A stretch of DNA of 19,734 nt. It comes from Candidatus Micrarchaeota archaeon RBG_16_49_10 (GTDB lineage Archaea > Aenigmatarchaeota > Aenigmatarchaeia > CG10238-14). Numbering within the stretch: the stretch's first letter is position 1; each line of letters opens with the position of its first letter. This document shows positions 1 through 6,421 of the stretch, piece by piece. The position numbers and the translations under genes are program-made. Below the pieces are notes generated by a model that saw nothing but the letters and a program-made list of their open reading frames with translations, was not told where the DNA came from and did no database searches. The stretch spans positions 19,913 through 39,646 of the forward strand of contig MFRS01000011.1 in assembly GCA_001784635.1 (NCBI GenBank), given 5' to 3'.

Positions 1-308
1 TCCTTCGGCACCCCGACCCAGACCCGGAGCCTCTTGAACGCGGCCTTCCCCTGGTCCTTCTTGTAGGGCAGCATGCCCCTGACTGTCCTTCTCACTATCC
101 CCTGCGGGGTCCTTGGGAAAAACGGCCCTCCGTGGGGGTCACCCCTCTGCCTTCTGTGAAGGTAGGTCTTCTTAGTGAATTCCGGGCTTCCTGAGAGGCA
201 GGCCTTCTCGCAGTTCACGATGTGCACAGCCTCCCCTTCCAGGAGCTCCTTGGCTATCACGGTCGAAATCCTTCCCATCACCTGGCCTGTAGCGTCGTAG
301 ACTTTCAT
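1..308 (-). CDS. rpl13: Large ribosomal subunit protein uL13 (L13), 3' part cut by window edge
   Basis: Structural protein of the 50S subunit. Translating the minus strand from the ATG at 308 gives MKVYDATGQVMGRIST..., followed by an INCEKACLSGS-like segment (seen as IVNCEKACLSGS) and RTPQGIVRRTVRGMLPYKK, which are the classic uL13 signatures. About 102 residues are visible and the C-terminus lies outside the window. The ATG is two bases after the eL18 stop, so the genes are co-transcribed and probably translationally coupled. The eL18-uL13 order is standard in archaea, where uS9 and small RNA-polymerase subunits usually follow. Identity is near certain. Confidence 0.95.
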   Translation of the reverse strand, partial: MKVYDATGQVMGRISTVIAKELLEGEAVHIVNCEKACLSGSPEFTKKTYLHRRQRGDPHGGPFFPRTPQGIVRRTVRGMLPYKKDQGKAAFKRLRVWVGVPK

Positions 309-310
309 AA

Positions 311-676
311 TCAACACATTATCCTGACTTTTGTACCCTTGGGGTTCTTCTCCAGCAGCTCCTCGATCGGCATGGCCTTCCCCTTGGACGAGGCTATCTT
401 CTCCTCCGCGTTGTTGGAGAACTTCCAGGCGTAGATGCTCAGAGGCTTGGAGATGTTGCCGTAGCCAAGGACTATGCCAGGGACCACGACGGTCTCCCCC
501 TTCTCGGTGTTCCTGTCTATATGGACTAGGTTGACCTCAACCCTCTTGCGCCTGGGCTTGTTCAGCTTCTCGGCCAAATCTTTCAAGAAATCGGAATTAG
601 TCTCAAAAGCCTTCTTCCTTATCTGCTGGATCAGTGACATCAACAATGGATTCGTGGGTCCGGTGCGCTTTACCAA
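311..676 (-). CDS. rpl18e: Large ribosomal subunit protein eL18 (L18e)
   Basis: Archaeal/eukaryotic-specific 50S protein of 121 residues, the usual archaeal length. It starts MVKRTGPTNPLL and contains RKRVEVNLVHIDR and VVVPGIVLGYGNISKPL, typical of the family. The start codon is TTG (676). It is set by a strong Shine-Dalgarno GGAGGTG at 683-689, and no in-frame ATG fits better. A TATA box at 719-726 predicts a transcript starting near 695, so the leader is about 20 bases and consists mainly of the ribosome-binding site. This is the first gene of the operon; uL13 follows immediately. Many archaea place an RNA polymerase subunit gene upstream of eL18; here there is none. Confidence 0.95.
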   Translation of the reverse strand: MVKRTGPTNPLLMSLIQQIRKKAFETNSDFLKDLAEKLNKPRRKRVEVNLVHIDRNTEKGETVVVPGIVLGYGNISKPLSIYAWKFSNNAEEKIASSKGKAMPIEELLEKNPKGTKVRIMC

Positions 677-718
677 TCGCTACACCTCCGTAAACTCTAA
701 TGATATTGGGGCGGTAGA

Positions 719-726
719 TTTATAAA
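719..726 (-). promoter_or_regulatory. TATA box of the eL18-uL13 operon
   Basis: On the minus strand this reads TTTATAAA, a near-consensus archaeal TATA box. With the usual spacing of about 25-27 bases, transcription would start near 695, just before the GGAGGTG ribosome-binding site at 683-689 and the TTG start at 676. Confidence 0.7.
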
Positions 727-764
727 GCTATTTTTGAGGTTTGGCGGTTGCTCGTTGGCTAAAA

Positions 765-772
765 CATAAAAA
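765..772 (+). promoter_or_regulatory. TATA box of the small plus-strand gene at 794
   Basis: The sequence CATAAAAA is centred about 25.5 bases before the ATG at 794 but only about 16 before the ATG at 785. This supports a leaderless start at 794. The box lies back to back with the eL18 promoter, so the two genes diverge. Confidence 0.5.
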
Positions 773-793
773 GCTTAATATCTAATGAATATT

Positions 794-1036
794 ATGATTG
801 ACGTCCAGATGCCATCGCTTGATTTGTATGCAAGAGCCTTAGGAGTGCCTGAAAATGATTTGTTGCAAGTCGATGCTCCGGGTATTCCTTCAATGTTAGC
901 CCGACCGGCATATGTTTCAAGAACGTTTTATGAAAAATTGATTGCTGAAGCATATTTGGACGTTGTTGATGCGGCTATGATAAGTAGGGGTGAAGGGCCG
1001 GTTAGACTCAGAAAACTTTTGTTAACTTTAGTTTGA
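794..1036 (+). CDS. Small protein of unknown function
   Basis: Encodes 80 residues (MIDVQMPSLDLYARALG...), not recognised. An in-frame ATG at 785 would add three residues. I prefer 794 because the TATA box at 765-772 lies at leaderless distance from it and no ribosome-binding site is visible. There is no signal peptide or membrane segment. The segment ARPAYVSRTFYEKLIAEAYLDVVDAAMI looks mostly helical, and the C-terminus is basic and leucine-rich. Codons are A/T-ending, unlike the GC-richer ribosomal genes next to it, so it is probably a lineage-specific or acquired gene. It is real by promoter fit and an uninterrupted frame, but its function is unknown. Confidence 0.6.
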   Translation: MIDVQMPSLDLYARALGVPENDLLQVDAPGIPSMLARPAYVSRTFYEKLIAEAYLDVVDAAMISRGEGPVRLRKLLLTLV

Positions 1037-1050
1037 TTGTTTTATTTTTG

Positions 1051-1065
1051 CGCCAGTAAAGGGCT
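1051..1065. repeat. Left copy of a 15/16-bp direct repeat flanking the first HTH gene
   Basis: The sequence CGCCAGTAAAGGGCT recurs in the same orientation at 1851-1866 as CGCCAGGGAAAGGGCT, differing by one small change. The two copies bracket the helix-turn-helix gene at 1103-1768, 800 bases apart. They could be the edges of an inserted unit; chance is not excluded. Confidence 0.4.
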
Positions 1066-1102
1066 ACTTCATTCTGGTTAAAGCTCTAGGAGTTTGGCGG
1101 AG

Positions 1103-1768
1103 TTACATTTTTCCGATGACTCTATACTTGTAGCTCCCTCTTTCGCCTGCCCTTTCAATAAGATTTTTATTCATAGCTGTGTATAAAACCTGGCTTGTCC
1201 TGTTAGATGTCCAGTTCAGCAAACTTGATAAATACGGCAAATCGACCCATTCCCCATTTATCATGAATGACAATAAGAAATCCAGAGCTTCTCCCTGCCT
1301 CAACTCAGGGCTGTTTGGGAACTTTTTCAGCAATCGCAACAGTTCTTCGTACCAAGACAGATCAAAATACGAAGATAATGCCATGCAATTTTTAAACCCG
1401 GTCGTCTCCAAAACATGGCCATCCGATGGGTCATATATGCTGTAGGTTATGTCAGTTTTCTTTTTGAGATATCTAGCTAATCTGGTTATGTTTGGTCTGG
1501 AGACTGATTTGGCTCTCCATTTTGGATGGCCATTGTTTGCCATGCTGTACCTATTGTGATTTTCCATGTACCATCGGAGATAATAGTCCAAATCTGGTGA
1601 TTTTTTATAGTCTCCAAAACATCTAACTAAGGATCCGGATGTTGGTATTCCGTATTTGACAAAAAACCTTCTAGTATGCTCTAGGCTGTAGTTTATTCTC
1701 TTTCCAATTTCATCTAAAGTCAACCCTTCTTCCCAATGCATTCTCTTTAGGACATCTTCGTTGAACAT
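1103..1768 (-). CDS. Helix-turn-helix protein of a duplicated family, copy A
   Basis: 221 residues. The first 45 (MHWEEGLTLDEIGKRINYS..., then KYGIPT) read as a homeodomain-like helix-turn-helix of the kind found in transposase and homing-endonuclease partners and in regulators. A basic centre follows (RWRAKS-type segment near residues 82-100), then a C-terminal part (about 170-221) with a winged-helix look. I do not recognise the family and see no nuclease or recombinase catalytic motif. A paralogue at 12854-13519 is about 60-65% identical by eye over its full length, and the two upstream regions also match. The gene is flanked by near-identical direct repeats at 1051 and 1851. It could be a transcription factor that regulates its own family, or the cargo of a small mobile unit; the sequence does not decide. 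Confidence 0.75.
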   Translation of the reverse strand: MFNEDVLKRMHWEEGLTLDEIGKRINYSLEHTRRFFVKYGIPTSGSLVRCFGDYKKSPDLDYYLRWYMENHNRYSMANNGHPKWRAKSVSRPNITRLARYLKKKTDITYSIYDPSDGHVLETTGFKNCMALSSYFDLSWYEELLRLLKKFPNSPELRQGEALDFLLSFMINGEWVDLPYLSSLLNWTSNRTSQVLYTAMNKNLIERAGERGSYKYRVIGKM

Positions 1769-1798
1769 AAAATCCTGATAAACAAATAAGAGACCACG

Positions 1799-1834
1799 TA
1801 TATAGGTTTTTGCCTGTTATGTGTAGTCTTAAAT
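1799..1834 (-). promoter_or_regulatory. Promoter and conserved upstream element of HTH copy A
   Basis: On the minus strand a TATA-like CTATATAC (about 1799-1806) lies 33-34 bases before the ATG. Further upstream is ATTTAAGACTA (1824-1834). Both recur at matching positions before the paralogue at 13519, as does TTATCAGG just before each start codon. Conservation outside the coding region suggests a shared operator, possibly bound by the HTH proteins themselves. Confidence 0.5.
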
Positions 1835-1850
1835 AGAAAACAATTTCAGA

Positions 1851-1866
1851 CGCCAGGGAAAGGGCT
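1851..1866. repeat. Right copy of the direct repeat flanking the first HTH gene
   Basis: CGCCAGGGAAAGGGCT, partner of 1051-1065. It sits just beyond the point where the similarity between the upstream regions of the two HTH paralogues fades (about 1840), as expected if it marks the edge of a unit. Confidence 0.4.
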
Positions 1867-1913
1867 TATACACGGAAGCCTGTCTCTTAATGTTTTATCA
1901 ATTTGTTTCTAGG

Positions 1914-3137
1914 TTAGTTCCGCCACCCTGAAAAGTGGCGTCTCCCATGATCCCTAGAGAATCTTGAGTCTCTGTCCCTGCCGAACCTGTTGAACCTGTC
2001 GCCCCTCTGCTCGTTCCTCTTGAACGGGAGCATCTTCAAGTCCTCGACCTCTAGCTTCTCGACGTCATACGAGTAGATGTCCGACATCCTCCTGAAAGGC
2101 TGGTGGTCGTCGCTGCACAGGAGCGTTATCGCCTTCCCGGACTTCCCAGCCCTAGCCGTCCTGCCTATCCTGTTGGCGTAGTCCTCCGGGTCCTTCGGCA
2201 CGCTGTAGTTGAAGACGTGCGTGACGTCCTTGATGTCCAGACCCCTCGAGGCGACATCCGTCGCTATCAGCACCTTTATCTGACCGGCATGGAAACTCTC
2301 CATGACCCTCTCTCTCTTGTTCTGGACCATCCCGCCATGCAAAGCAGCTGCATTTATCCCGTTCTCCTTCAGGTTCTCTGCAACCACATCGACATCCCTC
2401 TTCGAGTTGCAGAAGACGATTGACAAGTTGGGGTTCTCCTTCTTTATTAGGTGCACCAAAAGCGAGAACTTCATCTGCGGCTTGACGTCGCAATAGTACT
2501 GCTTCAGTACAGCCTCGTCCACCTTCATCTTAGTCTTTATCTTCCTCGCGTCCTTCGTGAACCTCTCCCTCATCCTCATCATGCTTTCAGGCATCGTCGC
2601 GCTGAAAAGCAGCGTCTGCCTCTGCTTCGGAATGTTCCTCTCAATCATTTCTATGTCCTCGATGAAGCCCATGTCTATCATCTTGTCCGCCTCGTCCAGG
2701 ACAAACACCTTGACGTTGTCCGTCCTTAAAGTCCCTCGCTCCATGTGGTCCAGGATCCTCCCCGGAGTCCCGACGACAATCTCAGCGTCCCTCAGCCCGC
2801 TTATCTGCGGGTTTATCGGCACGCCGCCATAGATGGGCTCCACTCTGAGCCTCTTAAAGTAGGAAAACTTCCTCAGGTCCTCGGTAATCTGCAGCGCAAG
2901 CTCCCTAGTGGGCGCGAGCACCAGTGCCTGGACCTTCGATCCCTTCATGACCTTCTCGACCAACGGTATCCCGAAGGCCGCGGTCTTCCCCGAGCCTGTC
3001 TCCGACTGGCCGATGACGTCATAACCCTGCTTTATCTGGGGTATCGTCTCGAACTGTATCATGGTCGGGCTTTCGAACCCAATCCTGTCTAAAGAGCCCA
3101 AAACGCTCTTCTCAATATTCATATCCTCAAATTTCAT
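1914..3137 (-). CDS. ATP-dependent DEAD-box RNA helicase
   Basis: 407-residue cytoplasmic helicase that unwinds short RNA duplexes using ATP, likely in ribosome assembly, RNA turnover or cold adaptation. All motifs are visible: Q motif (F21 to Q28), Walker A SETGSGKT (45-52), PTREL (76-80), GG (104-105), TPGR (124-127), DEAD (148-151), SAT (179-181), HGG (266-268), TDVASRGLD (292-300) and RIGRTAR (322-328). The core is followed by a tail of about 35 residues rich in Arg, Asp, Phe and Gly, an RNA-binding type of extension. The start is the ATG with a GAGGT ribosome-binding site seven bases upstream. It resembles the archaeal DeaD/CshA-like group. It is monocistronic, and the nearest good TATA box lies about 120 bases upstream, giving an unusually long leader for this window. 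Confidence 0.95.
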   Translation of the reverse strand: MKFEDMNIEKSVLGSLDRIGFESPTMIQFETIPQIKQGYDVIGQSETGSGKTAAFGIPLVEKVMKGSKVQALVLAPTRELALQITEDLRKFSYFKRLRVEPIYGGVPINPQISGLRDAEIVVGTPGRILDHMERGTLRTDNVKVFVLDEADKMIDMGFIEDIEMIERNIPKQRQTLLFSATMPESMMRMRERFTKDARKIKTKMKVDEAVLKQYYCDVKPQMKFSLLVHLIKKENPNLSIVFCNSKRDVDVVAENLKENGINAAALHGGMVQNKRERVMESFHAGQIKVLIATDVASRGLDIKDVTHVFNYSVPKDPEDYANRIGRTARAGKSGKAITLLCSDDHQPFRRMSDIYSYDVEKLEVEDLKMLPFKRNEQRGDRFNRFGRDRDSRFSRDHGRRHFSGWRN

Positions 3138-3257
3138 ACTATAACCTCGTTTTTCTTATTTTTTTCCGAAGGTCACAAAAGCAATAGAATTAGTGTAATC
3201 GACTAACGCTATTTGTCACAACTTTGTACTTCGCTCAATTATCATATATTATCTAGT

Positions 3258-3265
3258 ATTTAAAT
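3258..3265 (-). promoter_or_regulatory. TATA box candidate of the DEAD-box helicase
   Basis: The sequence ATTTAAAT on the minus strand would place the transcript start near 3234, about 97 bases before the ATG. An alternative box, GATAATATATG (about 3243-3252), would shorten the leader by roughly 12 bases. Either way the messenger has a leader, in agreement with the GAGGT ribosome-binding site. Confidence 0.45.
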
Positions 3266-3426
3266 GTTGCGGTTTTGGGTTTTTGTAGAAAAAATAGGGG
3301 ATGCAACCTCATGTGATGAATTTGTTTATGGTTATTCAGAGCATCTGGAATTACAGACTTTTCGTTCTGAAGACCCCAAAGTTAGCCGGTTTTCCGTGGG
3401 AGTTCGTCATGAAGATAGAAGCCCAG

Positions 3427-3459
3427 CCCAGTGATAGCCCAGTGATAGCCCAGTGATAG
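3427..3459. repeat. Three perfect 11-bp tandem repeats
   Basis: The unit CCCAGTGATAG is repeated three times without change (3427-3437, 3438-3448, 3449-3459), preceded by a partial CCCAG at 3422-3426. It lies 54 bases before the next gene. It may be a microsatellite from replication slippage or a row of protein-binding sites. Confidence 0.85.
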
Positions 3460-3482
3460 AATTGTGGGCCGATGAGGCTGTA

Positions 3483-3490
3483 TTTATAAT
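3483..3490 (+). promoter_or_regulatory. TATA box of the gene at 3513
   Basis: The sequence TTTATAAT is centred about 26.5 bases before the ATG at 3513, so the messenger should be leaderless. The 11-bp tandem repeats end 23 bases upstream, where an activator or repressor could act. Confidence 0.65.
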
Positions 3491-3512
3491 TAAATAATGC
3501 TTTCATAATAAC

Positions 3513-3983
3513 ATGGATTTGGAAGAAAAAAAAGCAATTTTAGTTGCGTGTGACTTCAGCGAATGGAGAGGTTGGGAAAGAGCTAGAAGGCAGGGTACAA
3601 GTCTATCAGAAGTGCATGGTTTTGGGGAAATTTTATTTGGTATAGGTGGGGCAGTATCATATCTTGCTGACGGATACGAATCTGAAAGGAGTGTAGAATC
3701 TCTTACGCTTGGATATAAAAGTCTATCAAATTATTATGCGACAATTCCATTTGACCAGTTAGACCCTTCAGATGAAGATTTCAGGTTTCTTTTCGATTAT
3801 AAAAAAAGACTAGACGAGTTTGGTAGAACGGTTGATACATTTGTAGAACGAGTTAGGGTAAATGGGATGAAAGCGTCAAGGGATTGGCCTGAATATAGAG
3901 AAGTGCGAGCTATGATACATGAACTAATGGCTACAAATTACAGAGAAACAATTCTGAAAAAATATGATATAAGATTTTCCTGA
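3513..3983 (+). CDS. Protein of unknown function, AT-rich orphan
   Basis: 156 residues, not recognised. There is no signal peptide or membrane segment, and the protein looks mostly helical and charged. Visible segments include a glycine-rich FGEILFGIGGAVSYLADG (about 37-54), which could be a turn or a weakly hydrophobic helix, and a helical region with LFDYKKRLDEFGRTVDTFVERV (about 92-113). The C-terminus has two Trp/Tyr-rich helices. Codons strongly favour A/T, unlike the neighbouring helicase and radical-SAM genes, which suggests acquisition or weak selection. The start is supported by a TATA box at leaderless distance. It is monocistronic, with about 190 bases of AT-rich spacer before the next gene. 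Confidence 0.7.
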   Translation: MDLEEKKAILVACDFSEWRGWERARRQGTSLSEVHGFGEILFGIGGAVSYLADGYESERSVESLTLGYKSLSNYYATIPFDQLDPSDEDFRFLFDYKKRLDEFGRTVDTFVERVRVNGMKASRDWPEYREVRAMIHELMATNYRETILKKYDIRFS

Positions 3984-4174
3984 GCCAAAGACGAAGAAGT
4001 TTTAGGGTGAGACGAACAAAGCTTTCAAAAATAGGTATTTACCAACAGTAAGTTAACAGAACCCAGTTTCGGATTTTTCCGATAATTGGCACTGTTTTAT
4101 TGGCCTATTTTGGCGAATCATCCAAACCCTACCCTCTAGTTAGTGGGATATAGTCCCTACAGCAATTTTTTGTT

Positions 4175-5302
4175 ATGAACGTCATCGAGAAGGTCAAAAT
4201 CCTTGGTGCGGCCGGCAAGTTCGATGTCTGTGCCAGCACGGCCTCCTGCAGGAAGACGCCTTCCCTCGACAGGGTGGGGAGCGCTGTCTCATCCGGAATC
4301 TGCCACTCCTTCACCCCGGACGGCAGGTGCGTCTCGCTGTTCAAGGTGCTCTACACGAACTCATGCTCCTTCGACTGCAAATATTGCCCCAACACATGCT
4401 CGGGCAGGAAAGCCTCCTTTGAGCCCGAAGAGCTGGGGAACCTCTTCATCAGCCTCTATCTCGGCAACTATGTGGAAGGCCTATTCCTGAGCTCCGGCAT
4501 CGCGGGGGACCCTGACAGGGTCAGCGAGAAGATGATCGAGACGGTCAATTTCATCAGGGAGAGGCACAAGTTCCGCGGCTACGTGCACAGCAAAGTCCTC
4601 CCTGGGACGGACTACTCCCTCGTGAAGGCCCTCTCAGAGGTGTCGGACAGGATGAGCGTCAATGTCGAGACGCCCTCCAAGGCGAGGATGGGGATGGTGT
4701 CCAGCAACAAGGAGTTCAAGAGCGACATCCTCAGGAGGCAGGCCTGGATAAAGAGGCTGGCTTCCAGGAAAAACCTCCCGGCGGGGCAGACGACCCAGTT
4801 CATCGTCGGCGCATCGGGGGAGAGCGACCTGGAGATACTCAGGCTGATGGACTGGGAGTACAGGCAGATGAAAGTGAAGAGATGCTACTTCTCGGCGTTC
4901 AGCCCGGTGAAGGAGACCGCCCTGGAGGGGAAGGAGAGGACCCCTATATGGAGGGAGAACAGGCTCTACCAGTGCGACTGGCTTTTGAGGAAGTATGGGT
5001 TCCCGCTGGGGGATCTGAAGAATGTGATGGATGGGGAGTTCCTTGCGAACGAGGCCCCGAAGCTCCTGATGGCGAGGCAGACCCTGGATTCCCCGGTGGA
5101 CGTCAACGAATGCTCCTTCGAGGACTTGATCAAGGTGCCGGGGATAGGCTTGGTCACAGCAAAGAGGATTCTGGGCTACAGGAAAAAAGATAAGGTGAAA
5201 GGCTATGAGGAGCTGAGGAACATGGGGGTCGTGCTGAAGAGGGCTAGGCCGTTCATAGAGGTCGCCGGAAAGCATCAAAGGAGGTTGGGTGATTTCCTAT
5301 GA
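4175..5302 (+). CDS. Radical SAM protein with C-terminal helix-hairpin-helix, putative DNA modification/repair
   Basis: 375 residues. The radical-SAM cluster motif CxxxCxxC is C64, C68, C71 (CSFDCKYC), which binds a [4Fe-4S] cluster and SAM. Extra cysteines occur before it (C19, C25, C43, C52) and after it (C75). The middle part (SVNVETPSK, TTQFIVGASGESD) follows the radical-SAM barrel. The C-terminus, about 307-340, has a helix-hairpin-helix (DLIKVPGIGLVTAKRIL), a non-specific DNA-binding element. This architecture matches the family known as putative DNA modification/repair radical SAM protein (COG4277-type), which in bacteria is linked to a DUF4130 protein and sometimes to uracil-DNA glycosylase. 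The substrate is unknown. A weak TATA (GGATATAG, 4146-4153) lies at leaderless distance from the ATG. Its stop overlaps the next start by four bases (ATGA), so the pair is coupled. Confidence 0.88.
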   Translation: MNVIEKVKILGAAGKFDVCASTASCRKTPSLDRVGSAVSSGICHSFTPDGRCVSLFKVLYTNSCSFDCKYCPNTCSGRKASFEPEELGNLFISLYLGNYVEGLFLSSGIAGDPDRVSEKMIETVNFIRERHKFRGYVHSKVLPGTDYSLVKALSEVSDRMSVNVETPSKARMGMVSSNKEFKSDILRRQAWIKRLASRKNLPAGQTTQFIVGASGESDLEILRLMDWEYRQMKVKRCYFSAFSPVKETALEGKERTPIWRENRLYQCDWLLRKYGFPLGDLKNVMDGEFLANEAPKLLMARQTLDSPVDVNECSFEDLIKVPGIGLVTAKRILGYRKKDKVKGYEELRNMGVVLKRARPFIEVAGKHQRRLGDFL

Positions 5303-5901
5303 GGAAAAACGATATGCTGTTCTTTTTGGAGAGGAATGCGGACTGCGCGAAGGACCTAGTTGAATACGTCAAGGGCGAGGATGATGCGGCCTTGGAATCG
5401 CTGGCTACAGCCTTGGCCAGGAAGGCTTACAGGCTTGCGAGGGAGGTGGCCGGCGAGATCCACAGGGGAAAATCATTCACCAGGCTGAAGGTCTCCAGAA
5501 ACAAAATTCTTTACGGCAGCCTGAAGGTAAGGCACAAGGTCGAGGACCTGGTCGTCAGATTCTTCGCCCACAGGTTCCCCGGATTCATCATCATACTCGA
5601 GTCCTGGAGGGGCTGCTACATCTATGGAGGGCAGTTCAAGGCGCTCGTATTCACGGAGGAAGGCTTGAAGAATGCCCTGGAGGGGTTGGTGGGCGATTCA
5701 GCTAAAGATGAGGACAGCAATCCCGAAAAGGTATGGGAGGAGTTCTACAGCTCGCAGTACATACCGGAGAGGGAAAACCTGAGGCTGTTCGCAAAGAACA
5801 TGCCGAAAAAGTTTGGGACATGGGAGACTAAAAACCTGCAGCGGACGCTGGGATGCAAAAGGCTTGATGAGATTTTGGATAAGGAAAGAAAGCCAGATTA
5901 G
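5299..5901 (+). CDS. DUF4130-like protein, partner of the radical SAM/HhH protein
   Basis: 200 residues. Its start overlaps the radical-SAM stop by four bases, so the two proteins are probably made in fixed ratio and act together. The C-terminal part, W-E-E-F-Y...IPERENLRLFAKNMPKKF (about 155-177), matches the end of DUF4130, the usual partner of this radical SAM family. The N-terminal half is basic and helical (SRNKILYGSLKVRHKVEDLVVRFFAHRFP), followed by a beta-like FIIILESWRGCYIYGG. It could be a nucleic-acid binding or nuclease-like subunit; no catalytic motif is evident. It is the shorter archaeal form, and assignment rests on the C-terminal motif plus the gene order. Confidence 0.7.
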   Translation: MRKNDMLFFLERNADCAKDLVEYVKGEDDAALESLATALARKAYRLAREVAGEIHRGKSFTRLKVSRNKILYGSLKVRHKVEDLVVRFFAHRFPGFIIILESWRGCYIYGGQFKALVFTEEGLKNALEGLVGDSAKDEDSNPEKVWEEFYSSQYIPERENLRLFAKNMPKKFGTWETKNLQRTLGCKRLDEILDKERKPD

Positions 5902-5911
5902 GTTTGTGCGC

Positions 5912-6337
5912 TCACCAGAGGAAGATGACCAGGGCTATCACGCCAAGAATGCCCAGTATTATCATGAATAGGCTCGAGCCTCCAAGGCCTGCGAACAATG
6001 ATCCTCCCGTTCCAGTCCCTCCAGCAGGTCCACCGCCTGTCCCTGTGCCTCCCCCAGTCCCACCTCCGCCAGAGCCTGAAGTACAGGAGCACTTGCTCCA
6101 TCCCTGATAGGCTGAACAGAAGTTGTGGTTGCAGATGTCGTCGTTCCCGTCAGCCTGCGAAGGGCAGCACGGCTTCGGATTGGATTCCGATCCTACGACC
6201 GTCCCCCACCTCCCTGAGCTGTCGCACACAACCTTGCTGTTGCAACTGTAATACTTGCAGCTCCCGGGTGTGCACGCCGCCAAGACGAAAGGTGAAATGA
6301 AAAGTAAGGGAATAAGAAGCGCAAGGAAATTCCTCAT
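5912..6337 (-). CDS. Secreted cysteine-rich protein with Gly/Thr linker and C-terminal membrane anchor
   Basis: 141 residues. Residues 1-20 form a signal peptide with a hydrophobic core. It ends LAAC (C22), which resembles a lipobox, so lipid attachment is possible. Residues 22-86 hold ten cysteines (22, 27, 32, 38, 57, 58, 69, 74, 83, 85), suggesting a small disulfide-bonded extracellular domain. A linker of Gly, Thr and Pro (about 87-118) leads to a final hydrophobic segment (about 121-140), a C-terminal anchor. So it is likely displayed on the cell surface. The ATG at 6337 is leaderless from the TATA at 6361-6368. The domain is not recognised; adhesion or cell-cell contact are only guesses. 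It converges on the DUF4130-like gene with ten bases between them. Confidence 0.75.
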   Translation of the reverse strand: MRNFLALLIPLLFISPFVLAACTPGSCKYYSCNSKVVCDSSGRWGTVVGSESNPKPCCPSQADGNDDICNHNFCSAYQGWSKCSCTSGSGGGGTGGGTGTGGGPAGGTGTGGSLFAGLGGSSLFMIILGILGVIALVIFLW

Positions 6338-6360
6338 ATGATTACTTTACGCTTTTCGCC

Positions 6361-6400
6361 AAATAAACGTATCCCAGAATGGAAGCGATTGATTTATTTT
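6361..6400. promoter_or_regulatory. Divergent promoter region with two TATA boxes
   Basis: A minus-strand box GTTTATTT (plus 6361-6368) is centred 27.5 bases from the ATG at 6337. A plus-strand box TTTATTTT (6393-6400) is centred 25.5 bases from the ATG at 6422. The second shows that the open frame running back to 6338 is not translated from there: its first 28 codons are promoter. Confidence 0.65.
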
Positions 6401-6421
6401 GACTGCAACCAAATATTTATC

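Larger units (their letters stand above)
3138..3512. other. Non-coding region between the helicase and the next gene
   Basis: It holds the leader and promoter of the helicase (minus strand), a GC-richer middle part, three 11-bp tandem repeats (3427-3459) and the promoter of the gene at 3513. A 51-codon open frame at 3301-3456 ends inside the tandem repeats; it has no good ribosome-binding site or leaderless promoter and is not called. No RNA gene was recognised. Confidence 0.6.

Noticed and set aside
3313..3370. C/D-box sRNA: GTGATGA followed 55 bases later by CTGA
   Set aside because: No internal D'/C' boxes and no pairing of the ends; the boxes are likely by chance.
3301..3456. 51-codon open frame starting ATGCAACCTC
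   Set aside because: It ends inside the 11-bp tandem repeats, lacks a good ribosome-binding site and has no TATA box at leaderless distance; no recognisable product.
4634..5278. 214-codon frame opposite the radical SAM gene
   Set aside because: Antisense shadow of a GC-rich coding region; the product is Pro/His/Leu-rich without known features, while the plus strand has clear motifs.
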